38,076 nt of DNA from Treponema sp. Its GTDB lineage: Bacteria; Spirochaetota; Spirochaetia; Treponematales; Breznakiellaceae. Location: NCBI GenBank assembly GCA_031266075.1, contig JAISBS010000017.1, forward strand, positions 1 to 38,076. Reading direction: 5' to 3'. Every line of letters starts with the position of its first letter. The stretch's first letter is position 1. The position numbers and the translations under genes are program-made. Under the pieces are notes generated by a model, which had not been told where the DNA came from, did no database searches, and was given only the letters and a program-made list of their open reading frames with translations. This document shows, piece after piece, positions 23,565 through 31,580 of this stretch.

Positions 23565-24350
23565 ATGAACACTTACGAAGTACGCCGATGTGTTTCCGCC
23601 AGGCTCAAAATTATTGAGGAAGAACACCAGGTAAAAATTCTCTATGCGGTAGAATCCGGCTCCAGAGCCTGGGGCTTTGAAAGTCAGGACAGCGATTATG
23701 ATGTCAGGTTTATTTATGTGCATCCCAAAAATTGGTATCTTAATATTCTTCCAAAGCGGGATGTCATTGAGTATCCTATTGTTGACATTTTTGACTATTC
23801 CGGCTGGGATCTCCGGAAGACCATGTTTCTGATGAATAAATCAAATCCTGTACTGTTTGAATGGTTAAAATCACCCATTCTTTATTACCGGAATAATTTT
23901 TTTTGTGAAGTAATGGAAGAACTATCCAAAGAATATTTTTCACCAGTTTCGTCGGTTTATCATTACCTGCACATGGCAAACGGAAATTTCAGGCAGTATC
24001 TTCAGGATGCTAAAGTAAAATCAAAGAAATATTTTTATGTGCTGCGCCCGGTTTTAGCCGCGATGTGGATATTGGACAATAAAGAACCGCCGCCTATGGA
24101 ATTTAATAAACTTCTCATTCAAATTCAGGATAAAAACCTTTTGGTAAAGATAAATGAACTACTTGAACGAAAAAAATCCGGTGTGGAATTGGGTCTTGAA
24201 TCCGGAATAAATGAGTTAAATTTTTTTATCGAAGAAAAGCTAAAATATCTTGAAAAAGCGGTTGTCGATTTTGACCCCAGGAAAAAGCCCGGACCGGAAA
24301 TTCTGGAAGCCGGTTTTTTGAAGATTTTAGAAAGGGACGAGGATTCATAG
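23565..24350 (+). CDS. Nucleotidyltransferase superfamily protein (YcgL/COG3541-like)
   Basis: The 261-residue protein carries GSRAWGF (32-38) and DSDYDVRFIY (42-51), the GS...DxD active-site pattern of the pol-beta nucleotidyltransferase fold in its YcgL-like form. The remainder is helical. The reaction of these proteins is not well established; related ones occur beside RNA-repair or phage-defence genes. TGAGGA with five-base spacing selects ATG 23565 over in-frame upstream codons that cross the repeat. Composition is clearly more AT-rich than its neighbours, and it stands between a tRNA cluster and pcnB, suggesting acquisition by transfer. Confidence 0.8.
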   Translation: MNTYEVRRCVSARLKIIEEEHQVKILYAVESGSRAWGFESQDSDYDVRFIYVHPKNWYLNILPKRDVIEYPIVDIFDYSGWDLRKTMFLMNKSNPVLFEWLKSPILYYRNNFFCEVMEELSKEYFSPVSSVYHYLHMANGNFRQYLQDAKVKSKKYFYVLRPVLAAMWILDNKEPPPMEFNKLLIQIQDKNLLVKINELLERKKSGVELGLESGINELNFFIEEKLKYLEKAVVDFDPRKKPGPEILEAGFLKILERDEDS

Positions 24351-24427
24351 CATGAGAAGCCCGTTATGGCTGGACTTGTTTTTCCTCGCCGGCAATAGTC
24401 TCAGTTACAATTGGGAGGAACAGTGCC

Positions 24428-24520
24428 ATGAAAAACGAGGTATCCTTTCAAGTTTTTCTCCGCCGACTGCTGACAGTGATAGCAGATCAATACCTCATCG
24501 ATTTTTGCCTGACATGGTGA
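24428..24520 (+). CDS. Possible 30-residue small ORF
   Basis: GGGAGGAAC lies nine bases before ATG 24428, and a 30-residue hydrophobic/basic peptide beginning MKNEVSFQVFLRRLLTVI ends at TGA 24518-24520. I do not recognise it. It may be the intact start of a decayed gene, as the gap 24351-24547 holds nothing else apart from a second overlapping short frame. Confidence 0.3.
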   Translation: MKNEVSFQVFLRRLLTVIADQYLIDFCLTW

Positions 24521-24547
24521 ACCGTGATAAAGCATAACAAGGCGTAT

Positions 24548-25777
24548 TCACTCCGGGGCCTGGTGCGACCGCCGGCCCCGGCGCCGGCGGCGGGAATGGG
24601 GCTTCCGGGACTCCCCTTCGCCGTGGGCGGGGCCATGGGGGACGGCATGGGCGGCGCCGGGGATGGGGGCGTCCAGCGCGGCGGACGGTTTTGCGCCCTC
24701 CCTCCCGGAGGACCCCGGTTTGCCCCATTCCAGAAAACGGGACTTCTTGATGGTGATGCCGTGGGCGGCGAGGAAAAGCCGGACCGCGTGATCCAGTTCA
24801 AACCGGGGGGGGTTCATGGGGAGGACAAAGGCCCGGGCTGCGGTAAAGGTATTTTTGTAGGTCTCCGCAATCCCCGCCTCCCAGTCGGTGTTGTCCTCCA
24901 GATAATCCTGAATCAGGGCCCCCATGGCCTCGCCGGGCAGATTTTTAAAGCCCTCCCGGTTGAGGGCGGCCATGCTTTTGAGATACCGGGCCCGGAAGCC
25001 GGCGTTTTCCTTCATCAGCCGGGACGCGCCGGGCTGGAGGTACTCGTAAAGCCCCAGACCCTCCAGGGCCTCCACAATGACCGCCGCAGAAGACGAATGA
25101 ATGATCTTGAAAATCTCCTCCGTCAGCCGGGAGGGGGACACCGCGGCCAACAGGGGGGACTGTTTTTTGATCCGCCACTTGAGCCGCAGGGTCAGGCGGA
25201 AGCCCGTGGCCGCGCCGTACTTTACCGCCCGGATCATCCGCACCGGATCATCTTTAAAAATCGTTGAAAGGGGTATGATGGGCGCTATCCGTTTTTCCCG
25301 GATGTCCTTTATGCCCCCCACATAATCCACCACAATCTGCTGTCCCGGATCATAAAAAAGGGCGTTCAGGGTAAAGTCCCGGCGGAGTACATCTTCCTCG
25401 ATGGTTCCGAAAGTGTTGCTGGTGGGACCGTCCCGAAGGGACCGAAAGGTGGAAACTTCAAAAATTTTGGGGCCGAAGTAGACATGAACCAGCCGGAAGC
25501 GGCGGCCAATGATCCGGGCGTTGCGGAAAATTTTTTTGATCCGCGCGGGACTGGCCTCGCTGACAATGTCAAAATCCTTGGGCCGTTTCCCCAGAATAAG
25601 GTCCCGAACCGCGCCGCCCACAATATAGGTTTCGTAGCCCGCGGCCTTGAGCCGCCCGGTAATATTCACCGCATCGGGATCAACATCGGAAAAATTAATA
25701 CCGTGTTCATCCTGGGTGTAAACGGCGGCTTTTTTAACCAGCTTCCCGTTTTCCGCGGTGGAATATCTGAAACGCAT
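24548..25777 (-). CDS. pcnB: Poly(A) polymerase PcnB / class II tRNA nucleotidyltransferase family
   Basis: The 409-residue protein has the class II head-domain motifs YIVGGAVRDLILGKRPKDFD (about 51-70) with the catalytic DxD, then RRFRLVHVYF, EVSTFR, RRDFTLNALFYD and the neck-domain DPVRMIRAVKYGA. The RPKDFDIVSEASP and IIGRRFRLVHV forms fit PcnB, which adds A tails to RNA for decay, rather than a CCA-adding enzyme, but the two are hard to separate by eye. The C-terminal tail is basic (RKPHSRRRRRGRRS), as in RNA-binding PcnB tails. TTAGGAA just before ATG overlaps the stop of the hydrolase gene, six bases upstream. Confidence 0.85.
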   Translation of the reverse strand: MRFRYSTAENGKLVKKAAVYTQDEHGINFSDVDPDAVNITGRLKAAGYETYIVGGAVRDLILGKRPKDFDIVSEASPARIKKIFRNARIIGRRFRLVHVYFGPKIFEVSTFRSLRDGPTSNTFGTIEEDVLRRDFTLNALFYDPGQQIVVDYVGGIKDIREKRIAPIIPLSTIFKDDPVRMIRAVKYGAATGFRLTLRLKWRIKKQSPLLAAVSPSRLTEEIFKIIHSSSAAVIVEALEGLGLYEYLQPGASRLMKENAGFRARYLKSMAALNREGFKNLPGEAMGALIQDYLEDNTDWEAGIAETYKNTFTAARAFVLPMNPPRFELDHAVRLFLAAHGITIKKSRFLEWGKPGSSGREGAKPSAALDAPIPGAAHAVPHGPAHGEGESRKPHSRRRRRGRRSHQAPE

Positions 25778-25783
25778 AGGTTC

Positions 25784-26761
25784 CTAACAATGCCTTGAAA
25801 TCCAGGAGATGAGGTTTTCCGTTACCTCTTCCCGGTTGGTTTCGTTCAGGGTTTCGTGACGGGCATCGGGGTAAAGGACAAATTCCAGATCCCGGACGCC
25901 CATGGCCCGGTAGACGTTTACCAGCGCTGTGGGGCTGGATCCCATGTCCCCCACCGGATCGGCGCTGCCGCAAAAAATATAAATGGGCAGATCGGCGCGG
26001 ATTTTTTCCATCGCTTCCTTCCGGTGAATGGCAGAAAGGCCCCGGATCATATCCCGGTAAAACCCGGAGGAGCAGAGGTTTCCGCTGTAGGGGTCATTGA
26101 CATAGGCGTCTACTTCTTTTTCGTCCCGGGAAAGCCAGTCAAAGGCGGTACGGTTGGGCCGGAAGGGCTTGTTGGAGGATCCGTCGACTATGGCTCTGGA
26201 CAGGGTGGAACCGTTCCGCTGGCCCCGGAGAAGCGCCAGCAGGGCCACCAACGGGGCTCCCGCCCGGATTTTGAAGCTCCCGGGCCCCCGGGTGCCGGAA
26301 AGAATACAGCCCGCAAGCCCTTCGGTGGAATACTGTTCGATATAGTTCTGGGCCACGAAGGAACCCCAGGAATGGCCTAACAGAAAAAGGGGCGTTTCAG
26401 GAAACTGTGTTTTTATCGCCCTATTGATACAGTCTATGTCCGCCGTAACCCGGGAAAAACCGTCCCCGTCGGCGCAGTGGCCCGCGAGCCCTCCCTTGCC
26501 GGGGCCGTTGACGCTCAAATCGGCGGTTTTGCCGTGGCCCCGCTGATCCGCCGCCCAGACCTCAATGCCCGCCTCCGCCAGCCGCAGGGCCAGCTGCCCG
26601 TACCGGAGGCTGTGTTCCGCCATGCCGTGAACAATATGCAACACCGCCCGGGGGCTGCCGGGGGAATCCTGCCGGGAAACCCGGCGCCGCAAAAAAAGCC
26701 GGGTTCCATCGTCGCTGGTAAACCAGTCCGCGGAATCAACCCGTTTGGAATCCTCATGCAT
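25784..26761 (-). CDS. Alpha/beta hydrolase, monoacylglycerol lipase/lysophospholipase type
   Basis: The 325-residue cytoplasmic protein belongs to the serine aminopeptidase S33/Hydrolase_4 group. The oxyanion region HGMAEHSLRY, ADQRGHGKT, nucleophile elbow GHSWGS with Ser131, Asp268 in GSADPVG and His302 in DARHETLNE form a complete catalytic triad. Related enzymes cleave monoacylglycerols or lysophospholipids. The start at ATG 26761 has GGGGAG 11 bases upstream. It is the first gene of a pair with pcnB and diverges from the RNA methyltransferase. Confidence 0.85.
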   Translation of the reverse strand: MHEDSKRVDSADWFTSDDGTRLFLRRRVSRQDSPGSPRAVLHIVHGMAEHSLRYGQLALRLAEAGIEVWAADQRGHGKTADLSVNGPGKGGLAGHCADGDGFSRVTADIDCINRAIKTQFPETPLFLLGHSWGSFVAQNYIEQYSTEGLAGCILSGTRGPGSFKIRAGAPLVALLALLRGQRNGSTLSRAIVDGSSNKPFRPNRTAFDWLSRDEKEVDAYVNDPYSGNLCSSGFYRDMIRGLSAIHRKEAMEKIRADLPIYIFCGSADPVGDMGSSPTALVNVYRAMGVRDLEFVLYPDARHETLNETNREEVTENLISWISRHC

Positions 26762-26781
26762 ACGGTATTGTACTCCCCATG

Positions 26782-26808
26782 TTGTGATTGTGGCAATGAT
26801 GATATACT
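26782..26808 (+). promoter_or_regulatory. Possible promoter of the RNA methyltransferase gene
   Basis: TATACT (26803-26808) makes a good -10. TTGTGA (26782-26787) is a possible -35, but only 15 bases away. The ATG at 26818 follows so closely that the transcript would be leaderless or nearly so; no ribosome site is visible. Confidence 0.35.
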
Positions 26809-26817
26809 CTGTCTCTT

Positions 26818-28059
26818 ATGGCAAGAGGCGAAATATGGCCCCTTGAGGTTGAGGGGATTGCCGCGGGGGGCGCGGGGCTGGCCCGTCAGGAGGGGCGGGC
26901 GATCTTTGTCGAGGGAACCGCACCGGGCGACCGGATCGCCGCCCGGATCACCGAAGAACACCGGGGCTGGGCCAGGGCGGAGGCGGTGGAAATTCTCGCC
27001 CCCTCCCCTGACCGGATTGAAGCGCCCTGCCCCCTGTACGGAAGCTGCGGCGGCTGCTCCCTCCAACATATCCGCTACGAGGCCCAGGTGGACGCCAAGG
27101 CCGCCATGCTCAAAGAAGCTTTTACCCGGCTGGGGGGCATTGTCCCGCCGGAACTGCGCATATTCCCCTCCGCCCCCTGGGAATACCGGAACCGGATGCA
27201 ATTTCATTGTATTAAGCAGTTTCACGACCGCAAACAGTTCCACAACGGTACGCGGTTTCATCGCGGTCAACAGCCGCGCCGGGCCGCCTCTCCGGGGGAG
27301 GCCGTGGCGGGGCTCAGGGCCCGGAAAAACGCCGGCCTTGTCCCCCTGGACGACTGCCCCGTGGCTGATCCGGGGATTCGGAAGGCACTGAAAGAAAGGG
27401 CCCTTCTCCCGCCGCCCCAAAAAGACCGTTTCACCGTCTATGCCCGGCAGGAACTGTTCCTCAGCGAAGGGGGAACCGCCCGGGGCAAAACGGCCATTTT
27501 GGGGCGGGAACTGGTTCTGGATGCGGGGGTCTTTTTCCAGAGCAACGCCGCCATGCTGGAAATTCTGGCCGAGGATCTCCGGGCCCTGGCCGGGGAAGCG
27601 GAGGCCCGCCCTATGGCGGACCTCTACTGCGGGGTGGGCGTCTTTGCGGCCCTGCTGGGGGATCGCTTTCCCCGGATCGATCTGATGGAGGAAAACAAAA
27701 ACGCCCTGGCCCTGGCCCGGGAAAATGTCCGGGGGGAAGGCCGGGAATTTTTCGCCCTCCGGGACGACGAATGGGTCAGGCTGAAAAACCGGGGCAGGGG
27801 CGGCAAGACGGGCGGCGGCTACGGTTTTATGGTGGCGGACCCGCCCCGGCAGGGACTGTCCCCCGCCCTGGCCCGGTGGATCGCGGCGGAGGGCCCTCCC
27901 CTTTTCGCCTATGTGTCCTGCGATCCCGCCACCCTGGCCAGGGACAGCCGGGAACTGCTGGCCGGGGGCTATGTTCTTTCGGAACTACGGTTCTACGATT
28001 TCTACCCCCAGACCGCCCATATTGAAAGTCTCGCGGTATTCAAGAACAATAGAAAGTGA
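26818..28059 (+). CDS. RNA m5U methyltransferase, TrmA/RlmD (RumA) family
   Basis: The 413-residue protein has an N-terminal TRAM domain (1-60), a 4Fe-4S cluster motif CPLYGSCGGC (Cys71, 77, 80, with Cys180), and the methyltransferase core VFFQSN (238-243), DLYCGVG, ADPPRQG, YVSCDPATLARD with catalytic Cys368, and HIES with general base Glu403. It should methylate C5 of a uridine in 23S rRNA or tRNA; the target cannot be chosen from sequence. Residues 129-150 contain a threefold QFH/QFH/RFH repeat inserted after YRNRMQFH, unusual for the family. The stop overlaps the next start (TGATG). Confidence 0.9.
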   Translation: MARGEIWPLEVEGIAAGGAGLARQEGRAIFVEGTAPGDRIAARITEEHRGWARAEAVEILAPSPDRIEAPCPLYGSCGGCSLQHIRYEAQVDAKAAMLKEAFTRLGGIVPPELRIFPSAPWEYRNRMQFHCIKQFHDRKQFHNGTRFHRGQQPRRAASPGEAVAGLRARKNAGLVPLDDCPVADPGIRKALKERALLPPPQKDRFTVYARQELFLSEGGTARGKTAILGRELVLDAGVFFQSNAAMLEILAEDLRALAGEAEARPMADLYCGVGVFAALLGDRFPRIDLMEENKNALALARENVRGEGREFFALRDDEWVRLKNRGRGGKTGGGYGFMVADPPRQGLSPALARWIAAEGPPLFAYVSCDPATLARDSRELLAGGYVLSELRFYDFYPQTAHIESLAVFKNNRK

Positions 28060-29783
28060 TGCGGTTGAAATTCCCTGCCCTGGCCCTCCTGTTCCTCCCC
28101 GCAGTCCTTTCCGGCCAGAGCCCGGATCAGGGCGGCGGGGACGCCGTGGAGCCGGTCAGGACGGCCCCGGTCTGGCGGCAGGCCCTGGGGGGAGAAGTCC
28201 TGGGCCTTCCCGCGGCGCAGACCCAGTCGGCGGTGGTGGCTCTGGACAGCGGCGCCATCAAAGCCTATTCGACCCAGGGCCGGCCCCTGTGGACCTACCA
28301 CGCCCGCGGGCGGATCAGCCCTTATGTAACCCGTTCCCGGGAGGGAACCTGCTACATCAGCCGGACCAACGGAACCTTTATCGTGGTGAACCGGGCGGGC
28401 CGGGAACTCTGGCGGGCCAACCCTGGCGGGCCGCTTTCGGGGCCCGTGGTTCCCGGCTGGGACGGGCGGGTCTTTGTCCCCACGGAGCGGAAAATCTCCT
28501 GCTATTCCGCCGCAGGCTGCCTCCTCTGGCAAAAAAACCTGGAAAGCCCCGTCAGCCTCCACCCCGTCCTCTGCCCGGATGGGGGCATCCTGCTGGGGCT
28601 GGAAAACGGGGAACTCCTTCACATTGATCCTTTCGGTAAAACGCTTTCCCGGAAACTTTCCATGGCTTTCCGGGCGGTTCTTTCCGTGGGCCCCGCTGGG
28701 GAGCCTGGCAGCCTTATGGTTTTTTATCCCAACGGCACGGTGGAAAGGGTAGATATGGCCAAACCGGAACAGCAGCCCCATACCCTGCCCCGGCTCCCCG
28801 GCCCGCCCCTGACAGCTGTAAGCCGGGAAAATCAGGCGGCGGTAACGCTGGCCAGCGGGGAAGTAGTGCTGGTATCCGGGGAAGACGGCAGACGGCTCTG
28901 GTCCGGGGACAGCCACCTGAAAAACCGCCCGCCCCCCGCCGCGGGGGAAGTTTCCATGATCTTTGACGAGCGGGGGATCTACGTGCTTTCCAAAACCGGG
29001 GCAACGGGCTTTGCCGGGGACGGCAGGCGGCTCTGGTTCATCCATCTGGACGGGGCTGCGGCGGTTCCCGCCTTCGGCGATGACGGGGTGCTGTATTCCG
29101 GCGGGAATGACTGGATCCTCTACGCCTACCGTCTGGAAGACCGGGTTCACCGGCAAAAGCAATCCCTGTACGGCCCCGCTCCCCTGGGCAGCTACGGCAC
29201 GGGAAATCCGCCCCCATCCCCCTGGGCCGACTACTATTTCCGCTTTAACGAGGACGAAATGAGCGCCCAGTTCAGCCGGATCGAGGAAGCTATGGCCGCC
29301 CACCAGATCGGGGAGGATGAACTGGCCTACACCGCCTACCTGATGGAAGTGTCCGGCAGCGGTAGCCGGCGGCCCGGCGCGCCCCAGACGCAGCCCCAGG
29401 CGCCGGTACAGTACCGGATCAGGGCCCTCCGGCTGCTGGCGCTCTTCGGATCCGGGGAAATCATCCCCTTTTTGACAAACCTCTTTAACCGGGATGGCGA
29501 TCCGGTGATCAAGGCGGCGGCGGCGGAAGCTATCGGCAGCATCGGCATTGACCCCGACGGGATCGCCCTGGGGACCTTTACGGCGGCCATCTTCCCCGCC
29601 GGTTCCGTCCGGGACGAACAAGTGCTGACCGCCATTGCCGCCGCCACCGGGGCCCTCTGCCGTTTCTCCGGCCCCCCTTTAAGCGATATGGGGGTCAAAA
29701 TTCTCAGCCTCCTTACGGGGGATACGCAGCCCCGAATCGTCCAGCAGCGAGCCCGGCGGGAACTGGCCACCCTGCGGCCCTGA
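28059..29783 (+). CDS. Secreted PQQ-like beta-propeller protein with C-terminal HEAT repeats
   Basis: The 574-residue protein has a signal peptide (MRLKFPALALLFLPAVLSG, cleavage near SGQS). About 350 residues of PQQ-type propeller blades follow, with recurring A/GxxLW units (GRPLWTY, GRELWRA, GCLLWQK, GRRLWSG, GRRLWFI). The C-terminal third (about 445-574) is helical with HEAT-like repeats (IRALRLLALFGSGEI, VIKAAAAEAIGSIG). It resembles BamB-like and other periplasmic scaffolds. Function is not known. It is translationally coupled to the methyltransferase, though no functional link is evident. Confidence 0.75.
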   Translation: MRLKFPALALLFLPAVLSGQSPDQGGGDAVEPVRTAPVWRQALGGEVLGLPAAQTQSAVVALDSGAIKAYSTQGRPLWTYHARGRISPYVTRSREGTCYISRTNGTFIVVNRAGRELWRANPGGPLSGPVVPGWDGRVFVPTERKISCYSAAGCLLWQKNLESPVSLHPVLCPDGGILLGLENGELLHIDPFGKTLSRKLSMAFRAVLSVGPAGEPGSLMVFYPNGTVERVDMAKPEQQPHTLPRLPGPPLTAVSRENQAAVTLASGEVVLVSGEDGRRLWSGDSHLKNRPPPAAGEVSMIFDERGIYVLSKTGATGFAGDGRRLWFIHLDGAAAVPAFGDDGVLYSGGNDWILYAYRLEDRVHRQKQSLYGPAPLGSYGTGNPPPSPWADYYFRFNEDEMSAQFSRIEEAMAAHQIGEDELAYTAYLMEVSGSGSRRPGAPQTQPQAPVQYRIRALRLLALFGSGEIIPFLTNLFNRDGDPVIKAAAAEAIGSIGIDPDGIALGTFTAAIFPAGSVRDEQVLTAIAAATGALCRFSGPPLSDMGVKILSLLTGDTQPRIVQQRARRELATLRP

Positions 29784-29831
29784 GCGCCGGGTTTTTGGCG
29801 AAAAAAATCTTTCGCCTATACAAAGAACCAC

Positions 29832-29837
29832 TATACT
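29832..29837 (+). promoter_or_regulatory. Candidate -10 element before the duplicated leader
   Basis: TATACT lies 14 bases upstream of the first leader repeat. No good -35 was found at 16-18 bases. Confidence 0.3.
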
Positions 29838-29845
29838 ATGATACA

Positions 29846-29888
29846 ATTGAACGTCAGCGGCGTTACCGCCGCTTTTTATAGGAGTGAT
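29846..29888 (+). repeat. Leader repeat, copy 1 (hairpin plus ribosome site)
   Basis: This 43-base unit contains the hairpin AGCGGC/GCCGCT followed by TTTTTATAGGAGTGAT. It is repeated at 29914-29956 with only two substitutions, which keep the hairpin. Its AGGAG is followed not by a start codon but by a second hairpin, CAGTAATA/TATTACTG (29889-29909). Confidence 0.85.
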
Positions 29889-29913
29889 CAGTAATATTTT
29901 GTATTACTGTCCG

Positions 29914-29956
29914 ATTGAACATCAGCGGCATTACCGCCGCTTTTTATAGGAGTGAT
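29914..29956 (+). repeat. Leader repeat, copy 2, serving the P83/100 gene
   Basis: The second copy, 41 of 43 bases identical to the first, has the terminator-like hairpin with T run and provides the AGGAG (29948-29952) that serves the P83/100 gene. Confidence 0.85.
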
Positions 29957-29957
29957 G

Positions 29958-31535
29958 ATGATGAATATGCCCAAAAGCGGTTTTCAGCTTGCAACCTTCA
30001 TCTTTTTTGCGGGGATTCTGGCCGGAACCCCCGGCCTGCTCCATGCCCAGGTTGACCGGACGGAACTGGAAACAAACCAGGCTCCCATTACCTTTATCAA
30101 CTACGAGGGGCCCCATGCGCGGATAGAAACCCTGAGCCAGATACGGAACATTGGTTTCGGTCCGGGGCTGGCGGTCAAATCCGGCACGGCACGGCCCGGT
30201 TCCCTGAACCGGTATTTTGTCATCCACGTGGTTTCCCCGGCGGAGGGCAACAAGCTTGACGCCGATATTTTCGGCCTGGGGGTCGATTCGGGAGTTGACC
30301 ACATCAGGAATCTCCGGCTCATCGTTCAGGGCTACCTGGAAGGGGCCTACAATTACCGCAGCCAGGACGCGGCACTGCTGGCCGGATATATTACCATCTA
30401 CAACGCGGTGTACCGGGGGGACTGGAATTATTTTTCGGGCCGCTATAAAACCCCGGTGGTGCAGAACCTGAACCGGGACAAAGCCGGAATTTCCATCCGC
30501 TTTGACGAATGGCCCGGCCAGACCCTGATGCTGATCCCCCTGGGGCCCGGCGGGTTGAGTTCCGTAGATACCAGTTCCCTTTCGGACAGCCGGGTGGTGG
30601 ACGAACTGCGAAAAGAGGATGACCGGGGGGTTGACCAGCGCCGGGACATGGTAGACCTCAAGGAGCGGGAAGCGGACGCGGCGGAACAGCAGGCCGCGGT
30701 TCAGCGGGAGGCGATCAGGGAAGAAGAACAGCGGATCGCCCAGGAACGGACGGAAGTGGACCGGGAGCGGGACGCTATTGATCAGGAACGCCAGCAGACC
30801 GCCGAAGACGCCGCCCGGGGAGAAGACACCCGGCAGCGGGAGCAGGAACTGGACCAGCGGGAAGCGGAGGCGGAACAGCGGGCCGAGGACCTGGATCAAC
30901 GGGAAGATGATTTGGCGGCCCGGCGGGAAGAGGCCCGGCAGACCGAAGAATTCGCCGAACAAAAAAATGCCGAAGCCCAGCAGGAGCGGGAATCCATTGC
31001 CAGGGATCAGCAGGAAATTATCGCCCTGGAAGACAGCCAGGTTCAGGCGCCCCGGGGCCTCCTGGGGGCCAGCATCGAAAACCTCGGCACCAGCCTGGGC
31101 AGGCTTCTGCGGCTTAACGCCGCCACCGGCGGGGAACTCCAGCGGTCGCCCCTGAATACGGTGAATGTCCGAACCCTCAGTTTTGTGGGGGGAAAGATTC
31201 TGGCTATTGCCGGGGAAAACCGGGGCAACGGCGCCATCCGGCTCATCGAGATCAACAACGGTACGCTGGAAATGACGAAACAGGGGGATGACGACATTCA
31301 TCCCGGCAGCCTCCTCTGGGTTTCCGGGGCGGATATTTTTGCCATCACCGTCGATTCGGGGGGGAATTTGCGCCTGGCCCGTTTTGACGCCAATTTGGTC
31401 AGGCAGGCCCAGTCGACGATCACCGTTCATCCCAATGCATCGGCAATCTTCCAGGAGAACATGGTTCTTACCCAGCGGGCGGACGGTTCGGCGGCGATCC
31501 TCAACGCCGGGGATCTGTCGGAGGCGGTAAAATAG
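29958..31535 (+). CDS. P83/100-family antigen-like protein with long coiled coil
   Basis: The protein of about 525 residues matches the spirochetal P83/100 family: signal peptide (ending LLHAQ), an N-terminal globular domain (about 30-210, with ITFINYEGPHARIET and GGLSSVDTSSLSD), a long Glu/Gln/Arg coiled coil (about 215-345, many QREQ and DQREAE units), and a C-terminal strand-rich domain. It is an exported, probably periplasmic structural protein of uncertain function. Several ATG codons follow AGGAG; 29958 (five bases) and 29961 (eight) are equally good. The leader is duplicated. A hairpin overlaps its stop codon. Confidence 0.85.
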   Translation: MMNMPKSGFQLATFIFFAGILAGTPGLLHAQVDRTELETNQAPITFINYEGPHARIETLSQIRNIGFGPGLAVKSGTARPGSLNRYFVIHVVSPAEGNKLDADIFGLGVDSGVDHIRNLRLIVQGYLEGAYNYRSQDAALLAGYITIYNAVYRGDWNYFSGRYKTPVVQNLNRDKAGISIRFDEWPGQTLMLIPLGPGGLSSVDTSSLSDSRVVDELRKEDDRGVDQRRDMVDLKEREADAAEQQAAVQREAIREEEQRIAQERTEVDRERDAIDQERQQTAEDAARGEDTRQREQELDQREAEAEQRAEDLDQREDDLAARREEARQTEEFAEQKNAEAQQERESIARDQQEIIALEDSQVQAPRGLLGASIENLGTSLGRLLRLNAATGGELQRSPLNTVNVRTLSFVGGKILAIAGENRGNGAIRLIEINNGTLEMTKQGDDDIHPGSLLWVSGADIFAITVDSGGNLRLARFDANLVRQAQSTITVHPNASAIFQENMVLTQRADGSAAILNAGDLSEAVK

Positions 31536-31555
31536 GCCCGGCCCGGGCCTGTTTT
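31534..31555 (+). terminator. Terminator-like hairpin after the P83/100 gene
   Basis: AGGCCCG (31534-31540) pairs with CGGGCCT (31544-31550), loop GCC, followed by GTTTT. It would separate or attenuate transcription into the four-gene unit downstream. Confidence 0.55.
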
Positions 31556-31580
31556 ACCTGCGGATATGCCGGGTAATACC

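Noticed and set aside
28002-29621. Open frame of 539 codons on the minus strand
   Set aside because: It is antisense to the beta-propeller protein, whose signal peptide and repeats are convincing; the antisense product is low-complexity.
29931-31430. Open frame of 499 codons on the minus strand
   Set aside because: It is antisense to the P83/100 coiled-coil gene; the lack of stops follows from the Glu/Gln/Arg codons of the real gene.
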